Below are positions 63,001-64,000 of a stretch of DNA of 64,000 bases, one piece after another. The stretch's first letter is position 1. Every line of letters starts with the position of its first letter. Location of the stretch: contig NZ_AQQR01000003.1 of assembly GCF_002210095.1 (NCBI RefSeq), positions 372,001 to 436,000 of the forward strand, written 5' to 3'. The notes beneath the pieces were generated by a model. That model ran no database searches. It had not been told where the DNA came from and saw nothing but the letters and a program-made list of their open reading frames with translations. The DNA is from Marinibacterium profundimaris (GTDB taxonomy: Bacteria > Pseudomonadota > Alphaproteobacteria > Rhodobacterales > Rhodobacteraceae). The position numbers and the translations under genes are program-made.

Positions 63001-63555
63001 GACTGGACCGAGGCCGATTTCCTCGCCTATCTCCGCGACGGCGTCTCGCCCCGTCATGGCGCCGCCGGCGGCCCGATGGCCCCGGTGGTGGCCGAGCTTG
63101 CCGCGCTCCCCGAGACCGACCTGCGGGCGATGGCGCATTACCTCGCCTCGCTGAACGACACAGGCAAGGACAGATCCGACGCCGCAGCGCCTCTCGACGC
63201 CCTCGCGCTCGACCAGCCGCTGGAGATGGCCACCGGCCCTGCCGCGCGCCTCTTCCGGGCAAGCTGCGGAGCCTGCCACATCACCGGGCCGGTGCCTTCG
63301 GCCACCGCCGCACGGGTGCCGCTGGCCCTGTCGAGCGCCGTGCATGCCGACCGCCCCGACAGCGTCATTCGCGCGGTGATCGACGGGCTTCCCGCCGTGG
63401 GCCGCCCCGACCCGCGCGCCATGCCCGGCTTCGGATCCGCGCTGACCGACGACCATATCGCCGCCCTTGCCCGCTTCCTGCGCCAGACGCTCGCCCCCGA
63501 CAAACCGGCCTGGGACGGCATCACCGAGGCCATCGGCCGCGCCCGCCAGCCCTGA
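60085..63555 (+). CDS. NicB-type molybdenum hydroxylase large subunit with membrane helix and three cytochrome c domains
   Basis: A 1156-residue fusion, close in size to P. putida NicB. Residues 1 to about 715 are the molybdopterin-binding hydroxylase, with VDLGTGLRTAMAQIVAEEL, AAGCFGRNCADD, SWFRGVSAMPN and the catalytic Glu in PLGVGESASVP. A hydrophobic helix at about 733-753 (GVGAALAGGLMASAVGLAI) leads to three c-type haem sites, CAVCH (from Cys785), CAACH (from Cys931) and CGACH (from Cys1061). The layout implies hydroxylation in the cytoplasm and haems in the periplasm, passing electrons to the respiratory chain. The GTG start at 60085 overlaps the small subunit. Nicotinate is the likeliest substrate from context; other N-heterocycles or aldehydes remain possible. 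Confidence 0.9.
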   Translation: MTRPAITIWRHGQAGTPEPLLDIAADGRVTGYTGHVDLGTGLRTAMAQIVAEELDIAPGQVSMVMGDTASTPDQGPTIASESIQIAAVPLRQAAAQARAVIAGLASARLNAGIDDLDLRDGMIGTDAARLPIADLLTGPPVSLQLDPDTAVKPASDYHLVGRHLPRVDLAGKATGAWTYVHDVAVPGMLHGHVIRPPYAGRDSGPFIGRSLIEVDEDAVSGMAGFVALVRKGDFLGVVAEREGQARAIAEALPVRWATPPDLPDLSDIPGTLRDLPSEKRMLADRGDVDGALERAATTLTRSYAWPWNLHGSIGPSCAVADWREGRVTIWSGTQNPHMLRADIARLMDLPETAVDIVRHEAAGCFGRNCADDVCGDAALLSRATGRPVRVQLTREQEHLWEPKGAAQLMDVTGGLDANGNFDVYDFETRYPSNRGPNLALLLTGAIDPAPQPCDMGDRTAIPPYRIPNLRAAVHDMAPIVRASWFRGVSAMPNTFAHECFIDELAAEAGEDPVAYRLRHVDDPRTADLIRRTAEDGGWQPGRAPRLTRQGQIATGQGFAHATYVHGAFPGVAAAQAAWMAEVTVNRDTGEVILDRITVAQDHGLAINPEGVRHQIHGNVVQSISRAMGEDTRFDRTGARDAEWGSYPIARFEDLPEIRAILMERPEEPPLGVGESASVPSAAAIANAIFDATGVRMRELPFTPERVKAALDGQPLPRGLPAPADTAPPRWRRLATGVGAALAGGLMASAVGLAIRAEIPRVPRPDNIWSAETVERGRQLFAAGACAVCHTAEGGVPLVGGRPMETPFGTVYSTNLTPDPDTGLGAWSYPAFARAMREGVSRDGSHLYPAFPYTAFAKMTDSDLQALYAYIQSLDPVQADTPPASMIAPVNLRPSMAAWNALYHDATPFTPDRAQSELWNRGAYLVEGVGHCAACHSPRNALGAERGGAAHLSGGMVDGWLAPALNGTGPAPLDWTEADFLAYLRDGVSPRHGAAGGPMAPVVAELAALPETDLRAMAHYLASLNDTGKDRSDAAAPLDALALDQPLEMATGPAARLFRASCGACHITGPVPSATAARVPLALSSAVHADRPDSVIRAVIDGLPAVGRPDPRAMPGFGSALTDDHIAALARFLRQTLAPDKPAWDGITEAIGRARQP

Positions 63556-63722
63556 GCGCCCCCGCCCCGGGAACACTGACTTCCCGAAAGGCTTTCCGGA
63601 AGCCAGCGAAACACCGGATTCCGCGCATCCTGTTAGCGCCCGAAAAGTAAATAAAACTCCGAAAACGGAAAGATTAGCCATTCTCGGAAATACCGGTGGA
63701 AAATAGATTGAAATCAGGAATG

Positions 63723-63755
63723 AATTGATCGCAATTTCAGTTGCACAAATCAATT
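63723..63755. promoter_or_regulatory. AT-rich dyad before the second MarR gene
   Basis: AATTGAT (63723-63729) and ATCAATT (63749-63755) are complementary arms; CGCAA and TTGCA inside extend the symmetry partly. It lies about 65 bases before the GTG of the regulator in a clearly AT-rich stretch, which suggests an operator or promoter. Confidence 0.45.
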
Positions 63756-63820
63756 TCGCGGTCTACGTCCCCCTGCGCAGCTCAGCCAGCACGACACTGG
63801 CCGCACGAAAGGGAGACAGC

Positions 63821-64000
63821 GTGGGCGAAAAATCCGGAGCAGAATCAGACGCAAAGGCAACCGCTGACGACCTGCGCGGATTTTCCCTTGAAGATCAGGT
63901 CGGCTTCTTGCTGCGCAAGGCCCACCAGCGCAGTTCCCTGTTCTTTTCCGATCTGGTGCCCTCAGATCTGACACCGACGCAGTTCTCGATCCTGTTCCGT
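63821..64000 (+). CDS. MarR-family regulator, N-terminal part (cut by window edge)
   Basis: An open frame of 60 codons begins at a GTG with GGGAG five bases upstream and runs off the window. After a ~20-residue polar start it reads LEDQVGFLLRKAHQRSSLFF and later LTPTQFSILFR. These align with LDEQVGFLLRRAYQRHMAIC and LTAVQFSTLFR of the MarR protein at 58.5-58.9 kb, so it is a paralogue. Two related MarR genes thus flank the NicAB-type pair. Confidence 0.82.
   Translation, partial: MGEKSGAESDAKATADDLRGFSLEDQVGFLLRKAHQRSSLFFSDLVPSDLTPTQFSILFR

Overview
This is high-GC DNA that looks like a chromosome piece from a marine-type Rhodobacteraceae (Roseobacter group) alphaproteobacterium. The signs are an RF2 gene without the programmed frameshift, the N-acetylmuramoyl amidase / PBP1A / RF2 neighbourhood, a Rhodobacteraceae-style intergenic repeat (GGAGTATTTTT..AAGGTGAAGA) in three copies, and many ATGA-coupled genes. 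I see no plasmid or phage genes and no intact insertion sequence.

Layout. 0-5 kb: edge of a small conserved gene, an XRE regulator, a Rieske oxygenase with a small partner, a DUF2189 membrane protein and an amidase. 5.4-13.2 kb: prfB, an ECF sigma/anti-sigma pair with a divergent small membrane protein, mrcA (PBP1A) and a cell-wall amidase. 13.3-16.6 kb: aminotransferase, divergent from an M48 protease/DsbA-like pair. 16.8-21.2 kb: a three-subunit PaoABC-type molybdenum hydroxylase with a divergent TetR gene and its probable operator. 21.3-24.2 kb: DUF4031 protein, orphan histidine kinase, MBL hydrolase and tRNA-Asn. 24.3-32.1 kb: a gene-poor, locally AT-richer stretch next to the tRNA, holding UDP-glucose dehydrogenase, UDP-glucuronate-4-epimerase-like and priming sugar-transferase genes (surface polysaccharide), a lysine-free acidic protein of unknown function and long non-coding intervals with inverted repeats. 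32.5-38.8 kb: a sugar ABC importer with odd permeases and an MGH1-type hydrolase, probably for glucosylglycerate or mannosylglycerate. 38.8-41.6 kb: one large protein fusing an adenylation domain, a carrier domain and a membrane acyltransferase. 41.8-50.4 kb: TonB receptor plus a DppABCDF-type peptide importer headed by an M19 dipeptidase. 50.6-54.4 kb: HyuA/HyuB ATP-dependent cyclic-amide hydrolase.

54.7-64.0 kb is the most interesting block. A 6-hydroxynicotinate-reductase-like protein, a UPF0280 protein and two tandem DUF1185 paralogues form one tightly coupled operon. It is followed by a MarR gene, a NicAB-type molybdenum hydroxylase whose large subunit carries a membrane helix and three c-type haems, and a second MarR gene cut by the window edge. 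Together they suggest a reductive nicotinate (or related N-heterocycle) pathway: oxidative hydroxylation with electrons sent to the respiratory chain, ring reduction, and possibly ATP-driven lactam opening by the divergent HyuAB. A TTGTATGC element occurs upstream of both main transcription units and may be a shared operator.
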